Positions 1 to 10,724 of a stretch of DNA of 64,000 bases are shown in pieces. The notes under the pieces were generated by a model. That model searched no databases. It saw only the letters and a list, made by a program, of their open reading frames with translations, and had not been told where the DNA came from. Both the position numbers and the translations under genes were made by a program. The stretch is taken from assembly GCA_009746045.1 (NCBI GenBank), contig RPFO01000115.1, positions 609,243 to 673,242 of the forward strand, given 5' to 3'. The DNA is from Mesostigma viride (lineage: Eukaryota > Streptophyta > Mesostigmatophyceae > Mesostigmatales > Mesostigmataceae). Each line of letters begins with the position of its first letter. Within the stretch, counting starts at the first letter, position 1.

Positions 1-1093
1 GGCGCTCACGGGCCGCGCGTCCTCTCTCTCCTCCCTGCTGGCGCGCCAAACAAGTGCGGGCAATGTGATGGGCAGCGCGTTCACAGGGGGGGCCCTGGGC
101 GCACGCATGGGCCTGTCCTCCAGCAGGCGTGCGCTTCGCCCGCGCTCGTTTGATGGCCAGCTGGCAAGGGAGCTGGAGAGCGACCGGCTGGGTGCGGGGG
201 AGGAAGGGGAGCCGCCCTCCATTCTGGAGAGCCCAATGAGCGTGCACGAGCGGCTGGTCAGCAACAGCACGTTGCTGCAGCAGCTGTACGCGGGCGTGAG
301 CAGCCAGAGCCGGCGCGACCCGTGGCCCCCTCTGGAGATACCCCTTGTCTCCCGCACGCTTTCCTTGCCAGAGCTGACCAGCTCGCTCCAGACCACGCCG
401 GGCCGCATAGGCAAGCGCTCCTTCGGCACGTTTGCAGGGCAGGACTTCCGTTGCGGCAGCGGCAGCGCCGCTCCCCTCTTGCTGCACCGCGCCGAGACGC
501 TGGCAACGTCCGTTAGCACCAAGGACGACCGGCCGCCCGCGATGGTGCGGTCGGGGGCCAGCGGGGGCGGGCTGAGTGGGCTGACGGGCTTCGCGGGGCA
601 TGGCCTGCTTGCTGGCGTGCGCGGCATGAGCATGTCCTCCCTGCCCAGGGTCCCTGAGGCCAGCGAGGATGCCCCTTCTGAGATGGCGGTGGACGACGCG
701 GCCCATGGGCATGCCGCGGGGGCAGGGCATGCAACACGGAAGAGCCTGGACCCCGCATCTCCTCGCAGCGGCGGCGGTCATGCGATGGATGTGGACACCG
801 GGGGCGGCAAGCGGGCGCACGCGCAGGAGGTCTCGGGGGGGCCCAAGCGGGGGCCCTTGGAAGCGCCGCCTGGCGTCCAGGACCGGCCACCGAGCGGATT
901 TGTTCCGGTGCACAGCATGACGCGCGGGTTCTCGTTCAAGACGCTTCCCGTCCCGCGGCCAGGAGAGGGGCTGGCAGCTAGGGGTCCGGCCCCGCTGATC
1001 CGCCAGGGGGGTGGCGCGTTCAGTGCACCCAACCTGCTGGTCCCACGGCACGGGCCGGACGCCAGTGGGAACCCGCGGGACGGCAAGGAATGA
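1..1093 (+). CDS. 3' end of an unrecognised low-complexity protein gene (partial)
   Basis: The frame is open from the left edge of the window (codons from base 2) to a TGA at 1091-1093, so this is the C-terminal part of a longer protein. The first in-window ATG is at 68 but need not be the start. At least 360 residues are visible. The composition is rich in Ser, Gly, Pro, Ala and Arg, with no membrane segment, and a short conserved-looking stretch (RGFSFKTLPVP) sits near the end. Codon use is strongly GC-biased, like the other host genes here. I recognise no domain. It resembles the disordered tail of a regulatory protein, which is inference only. No splice site is needed within this stretch. 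Confidence 0.55.
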   Translation, partial: ALTGRASSLSSLLARQTSAGNVMGSAFTGGALGARMGLSSSRRALRPRSFDGQLARELESDRLGAGEEGEPPSILESPMSVHERLVSNSTLLQQLYAGVSSQSRRDPWPPLEIPLVSRTLSLPELTSSLQTTPGRIGKRSFGTFAGQDFRCGSGSAAPLLLHRAETLATSVSTKDDRPPAMVRSGASGGGLSGLTGFAGHGLLAGVRGMSMSSLPRVPEASEDAPSEMAVDDAAHGHAAGAGHATRKSLDPASPRSGGGHAMDVDTGGGKRAHAQEVSGGPKRGPLEAPPGVQDRPPSGFVPVHSMTRGFSFKTLPVPRPGEGLAARGPAPLIRQGGGAFSAPNLLVPRHGPDASGNPRDGKE

Positions 1094-1857
1094 GGAGCGG
1101 GGCCGGTCAGGGGGGCGGATGGGTGTTTGAGGATGTGGTCGCCTGGTTGGTGGATCGGGGGCCGTGACGGGTGAAGGATATGGGTGGAGAAGCAAGTGTT
1201 CAAGGCCATGTAACAACAGCTGTGGGTGGTATCGTCGCTGGTCGCAGGATGCGGCGAACTTATGTCATGTGGCGCAGGTGCAGGGTCGGGCCTTCTTTTT
1301 TTTTTATCCTCGCCCTAGCTCTGCGGACCAGTCCTCTTGCAATGAGTGCAGCATTTTATGCATCTTTACAGGATATCGTTTTTTTTGTTTGTACAGGTTC
1401 CTCATGTGCATCTGGTGGTACTGACAGCTTCGGACACCTAGTGTAAGATATGTTTTTCGTTTGGGAGTCCTGGCCTTGGATCCATGCGGTTTTCTTGGAA
1501 TCATGTTCTGCATACCCACGGTTTGCATGGGTGCGTTAGCGCCGGGAATAAGACATGGGGCGTAGTGTAATGAGGTTTTGGGTAGTGTTTGGCTGTTGTT
1601 TTGTACGTACTCGGTTGATGGCGTGTGACTCAAACAGCAGTTGAGGATGGGTGATGTGGTTGCTTACCAGCCCCTGGTGCTTTGAGTTCAGTTGTAGCTT
1701 GATTATTCCTGATGCACGTGTGTAAGTTATCCAGGTGTGACATTCAACTGTTTCACATGGTGCATCCTTATAATCTTCTTTTCTCTACTACAAATTAAAA
1801 TTCCACTGTATACACAGTGAAAGTTGACCATTCCGATAATTTGGGGGGGCATTTCTG
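1094..1857. other. Presumed 3' UTR and intergenic DNA
   Basis: No coding signal. TGTAA pentamers, the usual chlorophyte poly(A) signal, occur near 1208 and 1441. They are plausible 3' ends for the preceding gene but unproven. The GC content drops compared with the gene. Confidence 0.3.
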
Positions 1858-2112
1858 ATAATTGTTCATTATCCTCGTTGATCACGTCATGCGCCAGGCA
1901 CGTGCACGCTTTACCGCCCTTAAGGATTCGAGCCTGGCTTGGACATCCTTCACGATCGCGAATACAGCGGCGGTGGCCCTGGTTACCGCCTGTCCGACCT
2001 GATTTATGCGGATGACACCACGCTGGTTGTCTCCTTGATACCACCCTCATCGAGCGCCCCGAGCACATTCAGACCTGGCTGGACTGTTTGGGCTTAGAGG
2101 CGCAGGCGGTGG
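1858..2112 (+). mobile_element. LINE-like reverse transcriptase fragment A
   Basis: This is a short relic of the same retroelement that is better preserved at 4345-5635. It covers the stretch before and after the YADD catalytic box (FIIVVDHVM..., DLIYADDT). It is broken by a 23-bp insertion just after the YADD codons, which carries the sequence CTGGTTGTCTCCTTGAT flanked by ACCA on both sides. No intact frame remains. Confidence 0.7.
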
Positions 2113-2124
2113 GGTTGGAGATTC

Positions 2125-2185
2125 ATTCATTAATTAATTAATTAATTAGACTCGTGCTCCCGTTGGGGAGTCACGGAGCATTAAC
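2125..2185 (-). repeat. LINE 3' tail, inverted: TTAA repeat plus terminal hairpin
   Basis: A (TTAA)n run is followed by CGTGCTCCCGTTGGGGAGTC and GGAGCA, which is the inverted form of the 3' hairpin and microsatellite tail found at the end of other copies here (for example 39045-39100). It belongs to a copy lying on the minus strand. Confidence 0.55.
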
Positions 2186-2188
2186 CCC

Positions 2189-2633
2189 GATGGATGGATG
2201 GATGGATGGATGGATGGATGGATGGATGGATGGATGGATGGATGGATGGATGGATGGATGGATGGATGGATGGATGGATGGATGGATGGATGGATGGATG
2301 GATGGATGGATGGATGGATGGATGGATGGATGGATGGATGGATGGATGGATGGATGGATGGATGGATGGATGGATGGATGGATGGATGGATGGATGGATG
2401 GATGGATGGATGGATGGATGGATGGATGGATGGATGGATGGATGGATGGATGGATGGATGGATGGATGGATGGATGGATGGATGGATGGATGGATGGATG
2501 GATGGATGGATGGATGGATGGATGGATGGATGGATGGATGGATGGATGGATGGATGGATGGATGGATGGATGGATGGATGGATGGATGGATGGATGGATG
2601 GATGGATGGATGGATGGATGGATGGATGGATGG
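2189..2633. repeat. (GGAT)n microsatellite, about 111 copies
   Basis: A perfect tetranucleotide array of about 445 bp. It is open in several frames and so gives spurious MDGW or IHPS polypeptides. It starts directly after the inverted LINE tail. Confidence 0.95.
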
Positions 2634-2940
2634 GTGCAAACAGTCCTACCGGTCTAATCTATCTACATCAGCTACCTACAACATCTATGTAAACAGCATC
2701 ACTAACTGCAAACATCTGGCCTGCGCTGGTTGTCTCCTTGATCTATCTAAACAGCATCACTATGGTTGGAGATTACTAGTGTCAAAACCGAGGCGATGGT
2801 GATTGGGGCTACCAGTTGCCCGCCACGGTCGCTGCTGCTAGATGCGACGGAGATCCCGTTCCGTTATAAAGCGCTTCAATTAATTAATTAAACACGTGCT
2901 AGCGCTGATTGGGGAGTCACGGAGCACCGGAGTGCTTTTA
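2634..2940 (+). mobile_element. LINE-like reverse transcriptase fragment B with inverted tail
   Basis: Sequence from 2764 matches the region downstream of YADD in the copy at 4345-5635 ([11 protein letters not shown]...). It stops where an inverted (TTAA)n and hairpin tail begins (2877-2935). Bases 2640-2760 hold short duplications (two versions of ATCTA..AACAGCATCACTA) and no coding signal. Confidence 0.55.
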
Positions 2941-3436
2941 AGTTAATCCCTGTATCAAGGAGACAACCAGCACAGGCCAGAAATCGGGAGAATCCGGACC
3001 ATGGTAGCTCGTCATAGTCAAGCACCTCGACCCGCTGCAGGACGAGACCTCCGAGACCCTTGCCCTGGCGTTTGAGAACAAAATCCTTGTCCCCATGGCT
3101 ATCACTGGTAAGGGCAAGCCGCGGGGGGTGACCCGCCTTCCCCGCTCGCGGGGTAAGGCCGGCCCCTCCCCCTTGCTCCTCACCTTCGACACCATGGCGG
3201 ATAAGATGGAGTTCCTCAAGTGTCGCAAGCGGCTTGGGGGGACCGCCTACACGCTGGACGACGACTTGACCTTGACGCAGCAACAACGGCGACGGGAGTT
3301 ATGGCCGACCTACCTCCAGCTTCGGCAGACGGCGGGGCAAAAGCCGGTCTACTGGAAGGGGGCGGACATCTACGTCGCCCACAAGCCCTGGCAGGCGACC
3401 CCTGCAACCCCAGCCACCCCAGCCACCCCAGCCTAG
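2941..3436 (+). mobile_element. LINE ORF1-like fragment
   Basis: An open frame from about 3095 to 3436 encodes a basic, Arg-rich stretch. It has the pattern of retroelement ORF1 proteins: LLTFDTMADKMEFLK, then RKRLGGTAYTLDDDLT and QQRRR. A second diverged copy lies at 38302-38640, so this is a repeated element and not a host gene. Bases 2946-3002 carry the dispersed motif TATCAAGGAGACAACCAGC. The frame ends in a short ACCCCAGCC repeat. There is no start context. Confidence 0.5.
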
Positions 3437-3880
3437 GGAATATATAGCAGTAGTGTAGACTAGAAAGCTTAGTGACGTGGCCATGTATGCCTACGTGATG
3501 GGCCCACACCCGCCCTTGCAATAGCCGTAGCAATGTCGAGTCATGCTTTGCCCATGCAGGGAGTTACTCCCTGCTGAGAGGCCATGTGTACCCTAGCTAT
3601 AGCCTAGCCACATACCTTCCACCCCATATGTCATGCAGGCCTTCTAGGCCCTCTCCTCAAGCCCCCCCTGGGTGCCTGTGCTTGTTTAGGAGGCATGAAC
3701 CATCATGGAGGTGCAGGTGCACCTAGTGCACCCAGAGCAGGTGATAGTTGTACATCCTACACCTGCAGGTTGTCGCCCTGATTGTATTACAAACCCATAG
3801 ATGCCCCTTTCTCAGGGCTATGTGTTACATATGCTCCCCACGGAGCTATGATTTTAATTAATTAATTAATGGTAGCTCGA
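3437..3880 (+). repeat. LINE 3' untranslated region with hairpin and TTAA tail
   Basis: Non-coding. Blocks resemble 5636-5977, including a shared CCATGCAGGGAGTTACTCCCTGCTGAG-type inverted repeat and a CACCTGCAGG region. It ends in the terminal hairpin (CATATGCTCCCCACGGAGC at about 3828) followed by (TTAA)n at 3853-3870. Confidence 0.5.
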
Positions 3881-4262
3881 GCCTGCCGTTATCTTGTCCG
3901 CGTGTTCGAGTCGTTCAGGATGATGAAGATGAATGGTGATGGAAATGTGTATCCTTGTGCATTGAAATTATGGCTGGCTTACGTGTAGAGCGACTAGATG
4001 ACCTAGACGGTGGGGCCGGAAACAGCATGCTTGATCATGCAGGGCGTGTGTTTCGAGCCTAACTGGCCGGGAGTGTCTAGTGGTGAGCACCATTGCTGCG
4101 ATCGCTCTCCCACCATTTACGAGGAAATACCCGCAAATGGAAAACCACTGAAAAGGTAGCTAGTCAGTCATCACGTTAGCCATGCCATGATTCCAAACGT
4201 CCAAGAACTGCACACGGTGCAAAGGCAAAAAGCCGGAGGACAGCACTTTCAAATGTGCGGCG
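3871..4262 (+). repeat. Dispersed repeat with tRNA-like promoter boxes (SINE candidate), copy 1
   Basis: Nearly the same sequence occurs at 35040-35445, and a diverged inverted copy at 36160-36305. Inside it, GTAGAGCGACTAGATGACC followed about 45 bases on by GTTTCGAGCC resembles the D-arm to T-arm layout of a tRNA gene with A and B boxes. The match is loose. The 3' part (about 4200-4262) could encode a small Cys-rich motif (SKNCTRCKGKKPEDSTFKC), so it may instead be a piece of a retroelement protein. Identity as a repeat is certain; its class is not. Confidence 0.5.
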
Positions 4263-4344
4263 GGAACCAAAAGCCCGCGGATGCCAGAAAACATCGTGTT
4301 GCTGCATGCAGCGACGCGACGATGTGGACAACGAATCCAGTGTC

Positions 4345-5635
4345 ATGCAAGCTCGGAACGGCCGCAAAGGACCTGTATGTGCACAACATGTCCCCCTTCA
4401 CCACGGGGTGTGGCAAGGTTGTGTCCTGTCCCCATACCTGTTCATTATTGTCGTGGATCACGTCATGCGCCGGGCACGTGCGCGCTTTACTGCTCTTAAG
4501 GGGTTCGAGCCAGGCTTTGACATCCTTAACGTGAAAGAGCACGGCGGGGTTAGACCTGGTTACCGGCCGCCTTGCCGACCTGATTTATGCGGATGACACC
4601 ACCCTCATCGCGAGCCCCGAGCACATTCAGACCTGGCTGGACTGTCTGGGCCTGGAGGCGCGGGCGGTGGGGTTGGAGATTAGTGTCAAAACTGAGGCGA
4701 TGGTGATTGGGGCCTCCAGTACACCCCCGCTGCCGCGCCTGCTCGACGGGACGGAGGTCCCGTTCCGCGATCGCTTCAAACTGTTGCCGGGAGTTGGCTT
4801 CCTGACACTGCCGCAGACGATGTGGACACCCGCATCGGCCTGGCCTAGCTGGGCCAGGCTCCGTTCGCTCAACACCTACTGGCGCTCGAAGGGCCTGGGC
4901 GAGCACCGCAAGCGCATGCTCTTCAAGGTCATCGTCCTCACGGTGCATGCTCACGTATGGCGCCGAGGCGCGGACAATCACACCCAAACTGGCAGCTTGG
5001 CTCAACGGCACGGTTTACAGGATGCTCCGACAGGTCCTTAACGTAGGGTTTTCCGAGCGCCCGTCATCAGAGTCTTTGTATCATGGTATGCCTCGTATTT
5101 CGGACGAGATTAGACAGCGTAGGATAGCATTTGTAGTAGGACACCTTGCTCGCACCAGCCAGGTCGACACCGCCCTCGGTCTGGCCGGCCCCCAGCGGCT
5201 TGGCCAGCCAGGGCGACACATTCTCGGACCTGGCCTGGCCCCAAGGGCATTCCCAAAAGGGTAGGGAAACCTGTCACGAACTACATCCAGATGCTGCTGG
5301 ACGACCTTTAGTGGTCCCAGCCCAGTTTGAGAACCGCATCTGCACTCTCGCTCCCGTCTTTGGACTGCCATGCAGGACAAGACGCGGTGGCAGAAGATTG
5401 TCAAGGCTCACACGCCCGACCCTGTGGGCAACAGGGCAAGCCACCTCCCCCCAAGAGGAGGAGGCGTTTTGATGAGTAGAGTAGTTAGGATTTTCTAGAC
5501 TAGATAGCTTAGAGTTAGCTAGGTTAGTTCGATTACGCGGCTTCCTCCACCCCACCCATCCATCAAGGAATATGTGCTACATGATCTCCCAACGGAGGCA
5601 TGTTATAATTTAATTTAATTTTAATGCCCGCCTAA
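4345..5635 (+). mobile_element. LINE-like retroelement, 3' half: reverse transcriptase to 3' end
   Basis: This is the best preserved copy of the retroelement. In order it encodes GVWQGCVLSPYLFIIV (fingers/palm), DLIYADDTTLIASPE at about 4577-4620 (the catalytic YADD), a thumb-like region (GTEVPFRDRFKLLPG), and a C-terminal segment with GLGEHRKRMLFKVIVLT, LTYGAEART and GMPRISDEIRQRRIAFVGH typical of non-LTR elements. At least four frameshifts break the frame, so it is dead. The 3' UTR ends in CATGATCTCCCAACGGAGGC (hairpin) and a TTTAATTTAATTTTAA tail. I did not identify an endonuclease or ORF1 joined to this copy. Confidence 0.85.
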
Positions 5636-5977
5636 GTACTACAGGCACTATACCAGCTGAGGCCTAGCCTTTTTATAGTCATGTACATGTGTGCCTATGA
5701 TGAGCCACCCTCCAGATGATGCCTAGCTTTATTCAATTAAGCCGTGCCCATGCAGGGAGTAACTCTCTGCTGAGACGCCATGCCCTAGCTTTTGTATAGC
5801 TATGCTGATCTTCCCGGCCCCCCATGACAGGCTCCCCCTTAGCTGGGCATAGCTTGAAGATCATGGGGCTGCAAGTGCCCGGCCTGGTGCACCTAGAGCA
5901 AGGGCGATCGTTTACATTCCCACCCTTGCAGGAAGTAGCTTAGAATGTATGATAGGCCATATGCCCCTTCTCTGGGC
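5636..5977 (+). repeat. LINE-associated non-coding repeat
   Basis: No coding signal. It is related to 3470-3830, sharing the GCCATGCAGGGAGT inverted block, the CCTAGCT run, and the closing ATATGCCCCTTCTCTGGGCTA. It lies between two oppositely oriented LINE 3' ends. Confidence 0.45.
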
Positions 5978-6496
5978 TATTAAATTAAAATTAAATTATA
6001 ACATGCCTCCGTTGGGAGATCATGCAGCACATATTCCTTGATGGGTGGTGGAAAGGAGAGAGCCGCGTATTAAATCTAACTATCCTAACGCTAATCTACC
6101 TAGTCTAGAAAAATCCTAACTGCCCTACTCGTTGATCAAAACGCCTCCTCCTCTTGGGGGGAGGGGGCTTGCCCACAGGGTTGGGCGTGTGAGCCTTGAC
6201 AATCTTCTGCCACCGCGTCTTGTTCTGCATGGCAGTCCAAAGAAGGGAGAGAGTGGATGCGGTACGTATTCAAACTGGGCTGGGACCAGTAGGTCATCCA
6301 GCAACATCTGGATGTAGTTCGCGTGACATGTTTCCCTAGCTGCCCTTTTGGGAATGTCCTTGGGGCCAGGCCAGGTCAGAATGTGCTGCCCTGGCTGGCC
6401 AAGCCGCTGGGGGCCTGCCAGACCAAGGGCGGTGTCGACCTGGCTAGCTAGTGTGAGCAAGGTGTCCTACAAATGCTATCCTACGCTGTCTAATCT
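5978..6496 (-). mobile_element. LINE-like retroelement, 3' end, inverted copy
   Basis: The reverse complement matches the last ~520 bp of the copy at 4345-5635: the DEIRQRR and SQVDTALGLAGPQRLGQPG region, the GGAGGCGTTTTGAT block and the terminal hairpin with TTTAATT tail. Together the two copies form a tail-to-tail inverted pair around a 340-bp spacer. Small indels break the frame. Confidence 0.75.
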
Positions 6497-7036
6497 CGCT
6501 GCCGCGCCTGCTCGACGGGACGGAGGTCCCGTTCCGCGATCGCTTCAAACTGTTGGGGAGTTGGCTCCCTGACACGACGAATTGTGGACATCCGCATCGG
6601 CCTGGCCTGGGCTAGGCTTTGTTCGCTCAACACCTACTGGCGCTCCAAGGGCCTGGGCGAGCACCGCAAGCGCATGCTCTTCAAGGTCCTCGTCCTCACG
6701 GTGCTCACGTATGGCGCCGAGGCGCGGACACTCACACCCAAACTGGCAGCTAAGCTAGACGGCGCACAGTTTACTACAGGATGCTCCGACAGGTCCTGAA
6801 CGTAGGGTTTTCCAAGCGCCCGTCATTAGAGTCTTTGTATCAGGGCATGCCTCGTATTTCGGACGAGATTAGACAGCGTAGGATAGCATTTGTAGGATCG
6901 ACACCTTGCTCGCACCAGCCAGGTCGACACCGCCCTTGGTCTGGCCGGCCCCCAGCGGCTTGGCCAGCCAGGGCGGCATGCATATTCTGACCTGGCCTGG
7001 CCCCAAGGGCATTCCCAAACGGGTACGGCAGGTAAA
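6497..7036 (+). mobile_element. LINE-like retroelement C, left part (interrupted)
   Basis: It matches the 4735-5265 part of the better copy (LPRLLDGTEVPFRDRF..., RKRMLFKVLVLTVLTYGAEA, GMPRISDEIRQRR). The homologous sequence then stops in the middle of the GTAAACATGTC stretch and resumes at 9607. A later insertion (7037-9606) therefore splits this copy. Confidence 0.75.
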
Positions 7037-8166
7037 CATGTCGCGTTTACGTGCCATTATATCCTAGCCTATCACTTGGAAGGCATATCCATAGCAATAG
7101 AGTACTCTTGTGTGTGATCCACTATATTAATCCAGTGTGAGATGCAGGTCACGGACATACTTGGCCGCCGACCTCATGACAGGCAATTCCGTAGCCAGCC
7201 AGGTGTAGAATAAAACCATGATGCTTTATATATTTGGAAAGCAACCAAACCATTCACATTTAATTTCAAAAGACATCGACAAGAATACAAGTGTTGTCTA
7301 GTCGTATAATGTCGTACTTGTGCGTCACTGTCCAAATAAGGCTAAGCGGTTCTTGATAACCTAGCAGGCCTCGGGTGACGCCACACTGCTCCGCTTGGCT
7401 TACGGCTGGCAGTGTCCTTTAGCGCCCCCTATCCTGTCTACCTATCCCGCTTACCCCAGCTATGGCTCACTGGCCAACGACGACCGGGTTCCTTCCCGAG
7501 TCTCGCCCACAATACACACATCATCTTGACGAAACCAAACAGTTATCACTTCCGTCAACCAATCTCATGACAATTACTCATTGCAACCACTCTCGGGGGC
7601 TGCTCCGGATTGTTCCACTATTAAACCCCTTGACGACAACACCAAGTTGTGAGGGAGAGTAACGAGCGAACAACGACCACCATGGCCGCTGCCGTGCTCC
7701 TAAATACCTCCAAAAATCCCGGCATCCATGCGCTGTCGCATTTGCCAGCAAGCCGCCTGACGTGCAGTTAGACTGCCAGCAAAATGCTTAGCAAGTCTGT
7801 TCGACAGCCACGTGCGAGCCAGCACACCGCACACTACGATCTGCGTATCTAACTTTGTCCGATGGACTGAACATCATTCCGTCTGGACAATACAAAAGAT
7901 TCGTAACTGCCAAATGTCACGCACCGGAATATTGCGCAAGCCACCAAGGCTTTGCGCCCCAAAGTCTTGTGCCTGAACCTAAGTCAGGTCACCTAAGACT
8001 GTCACTCTAGAAATTCAGGCCTTTCCGGCGCGGCGCTCCACACCGGCCCAAGGAACAAAGCCTGCGGCCTACTGAATCGGAACCAACCAAACGTCGGTAA
8101 CGATTCCGATTACGGCAACCGCGTAACTTCTTGAGTGCACGGACGTAAATGATCACGGACGTGACA
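7037..8166. mobile_element. Insertion element, first tandem copy
   Basis: It begins TGTCGCGTTTACGTG and ends GGACGTGACA, so the ends are short inverted repeats (TGTC-CG / CG-GACA). Bases 7132-8166 recur at 8572-9606 at a constant offset of 1440 bp with no difference that I could find, and 7037-7125 recurs at 8169-8257. There is no protein-coding capacity beyond a 66-residue frame present in both copies (7462 and 8902). It looks non-autonomous and young. Confidence 0.7.
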
Positions 8167-8168
8167 GC

Positions 8169-9606
8169 TGTCGCGTTTACGTGCCATTATATCCTAGCCT
8201 ATCACTTGGAAGGCATATCCATAGCAATAGAGTACTCTTGTGTGTGATCCACTATATTCCCCCCCACTTTTTAGCTCGAAAAAATGAAGAGCCAAAAAGT
8301 CAAAAAGAGGATCACATAGGGAAAAAAAATTCCCACGACAGGACCACACATGCTTTTCAAATAGGCTAAGCAATAACCTCTTCAGTGCTTTTTCAAGGAT
8401 AAGCATAATCCTCTTCATGGCTTTTTCAAGGATAAGCCTAATCCGCTTCATAGCTTTTTACAGGATAAGCTTAATCCTCTTCCAAGTGCTCGACCCTGCA
8501 AGCACCTTGGGTATACCTCCGGCTCGGGCTGGCCGAACTGAACCCGCCAAGGGTTGTTCGCTCGTTAAAATCCAGTGTGAGATGCAGGTCACGGACATAC
8601 TTGGCCGCCGACCTCATGACAGGCAATTCCGTAGCCAGCCAGGTGTAGAATAAAACCATGATGCTTTATATATTTGGAAAGCAACCAAACCATTCACATT
8701 TAATTTCAAAAGACATCGACAAGAATACAAGTGTTGTCTAGTCGTATAATGTCGTACTTGTGCGTCACTGTCCAAATAAGGCTAAGCGGTTCTTGATAAC
8801 CTAGCAGGCCTCGGGTGACGCCACACTGCTCCGCTTGGCTTACGGCTGGCAGTGTCCTTTAGCGCCCCCTATCCTGTCTACCTATCCCGCTTACCCCAGC
8901 TATGGCTCACTGGCCAACGACGACCGGGTTCCTTCCCGAGTCTCGCCCACAATACACACATCATCTTGACGAAACCAAACAGTTATCACTTCCGTCAACC
9001 AATCTCATGACAATTACTCATTGCAACCACTCTCGGGGGCTGCTCCGGATTGTTCCACTATTAAACCCCTTGACGACAACACCAAGTTGTGAGGGAGAGT
9101 AACGAGCGAACAACGACCACCATGGCCGCTGCCGTGCTCCTAAATACCTCCAAAAATCCCGGCATCCATGCGCTGTCGCATTTGCCAGCAAGCCGCCTGA
9201 CGTGCAGTTAGACTGCCAGCAAAATGCTTAGCAAGTCTGTTCGACAGCCACGTGCGAGCCAGCACACCGCACACTACGATCTGCGTATCTAACTTTGTCC
9301 GATGGACTGAACATCATTCCGTCTGGACAATACAAAAGATTCGTAACTGCCAAATGTCACGCACCGGAATATTGCGCAAGCCACCAAGGCTTTGCGCCCC
9401 AAAGTCTTGTGCCTGAACCTAAGTCAGGTCACCTAAGACTGTCACTCTAGAAATTCAGGCCTTTCCGGCGCGGCGCTCCACACCGGCCCAAGGAACAAAG
9501 CCTGCGGCCTACTGAATCGGAACCAACCAAACGTCGGTAACGATTCCGATTACGGCAACCGCGTAACTTCTTGAGTGCACGGACGTAAATGATCACGGAC
9601 GTGACA
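8169..9606. mobile_element. Insertion element, second tandem copy with 312-bp extra block
   Basis: It has the same ends as the first copy, but carries an extra block at about 8259-8570 between the first 90 bp and the rest. That block holds three imperfect repeats of CTTTTTCAAGGATAAGC..AATCC(G)CTTC. Two bases separate the copies. The interrupted LINE resumes directly after it, with AACA on both sides as a possible target duplication. Confidence 0.7.
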
Positions 9607-9942
9607 AACATGTCACGACCTACGTCCAGATGTTGCTGGATGACCTACTGGTCCCAGCCCAGTTTGAATACCGCATCTGCACTCTCTCTCCCTTCTTTGG
9701 ACTGCCATGCAGAATAAGACGCGGTGGCAGAAGATTGTCAAGGCTCGCACGCCCGACCTGCGGGCAAGCCACCTCCCCCCAAGAGGAGGAGGCGTTTTGA
9801 TGAGTAGGGTATAGTTAGGACTTTTCTAGACTAGATAGATTAGCGTTAGGTTAGTTAGATTACGCGGCTCCCTCCACTCCACCATCCATCAAGGAATATG
9901 TGCTACATGATCTCCCAACGGCATGTTATAATTTAAATTTAA
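9607..9942 (+). mobile_element. LINE-like retroelement C, right part with 3' tail
   Basis: This continues the copy interrupted at 7036: CATGTCACGACCTACGTCC..., the VPAQFEYRICTL region, the AAGAGGAGGAGGCGTTTTGA block, and the hairpin tail ATGATCTCCCAACGGCATG followed by ATTTAAATTTAA. The hairpin is shortened by three bases compared with 5580-5602. Confidence 0.7.
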
Positions 9943-10595
9943 GGGGACTCGTCACCAAAACACCAAAAAATCAATAAAAATTCAAAACTCGCATTAAACC
10001 TATGCAAACAGTGCCCAAAAGTGATTGGGGACACAAAGTAGCATTTATGACGATTTGTCGTGCACTTACTAGGGGTACTACCCCTGGCATGTGGCTAAAA
10101 ATAGCACAAGACGCTAAACCGTTCTTGCCGCCCAACGGTCAATAGGAGCATCTGTTTGACCTGCCCATACATTCCAAACGGGTTCCCCCTCTCCTCGACC
10201 GTTTGAGCTACTAACATGGGTCGGCGGGGCAGGTTTGTGAGAGTTATTAATTTTCCCGCCAAAATACGGTCTTTTTTCGCGGGAAAATTAATAACTCTCA
10301 CAAACCTGACCCGCTGAACCATGTTAGTAACTCAAACGGTCGAGGAGAGGGGGGACTTGTTTGGAATGTATGGGCAGGTCAATCAGATGCTCCTATTGAC
10401 CGTGGCGTGGCAAAAACGGTTTAGCGTCTTGTGCTATTTTTAGCCAAATGCCGGGGGTAATACCCCAAGTAAGTGCACGACAAATCGTCATAAATGCTAC
10501 TTTGGGTCCCCAAACCCATTTGGGCATTGTTCGCATAGGTTTAATGTGAGTTTTGAATTTTTGTTGATTTTTTGGTGTTTTGGTGACGAGTCCCC
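9943..10595. mobile_element. TTAA-flanked palindromic MITE (foldback element)
   Basis: Two arms of about 315 bp are imperfect inverted repeats of each other around a loop of about 20 bp (AAAATACGGTCTTTTTTCG, near 10262). The ends are GGGGACTCGTCACCAAAACA and its complement, and TTAA sits directly outside both ends (9939-9942 and 10596-10599). A TTAA duplication is the mark of piggyBac-type transposases, so a non-autonomous piggyBac relative is possible. There is no coding capacity of its own. Confidence 0.85.
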
Positions 10596-10724
10596 TTAAT
10601 TTAATTTAATGATGATGCAAGTGTGTTGTCCTGTGATGCTTGAAGGGAAATGAGTTGATTGGGATGGTTGGTGGCCACGGTGGTGTGTAGTATGACCGCA
10701 TGCACATTGCTAGCAAAGGCTGCT

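Noticed and set aside
2154-2802. MDGW-repeat and IHPS-repeat proteins
   Set aside because: Products of the (GGAT)n microsatellite, open in several frames.
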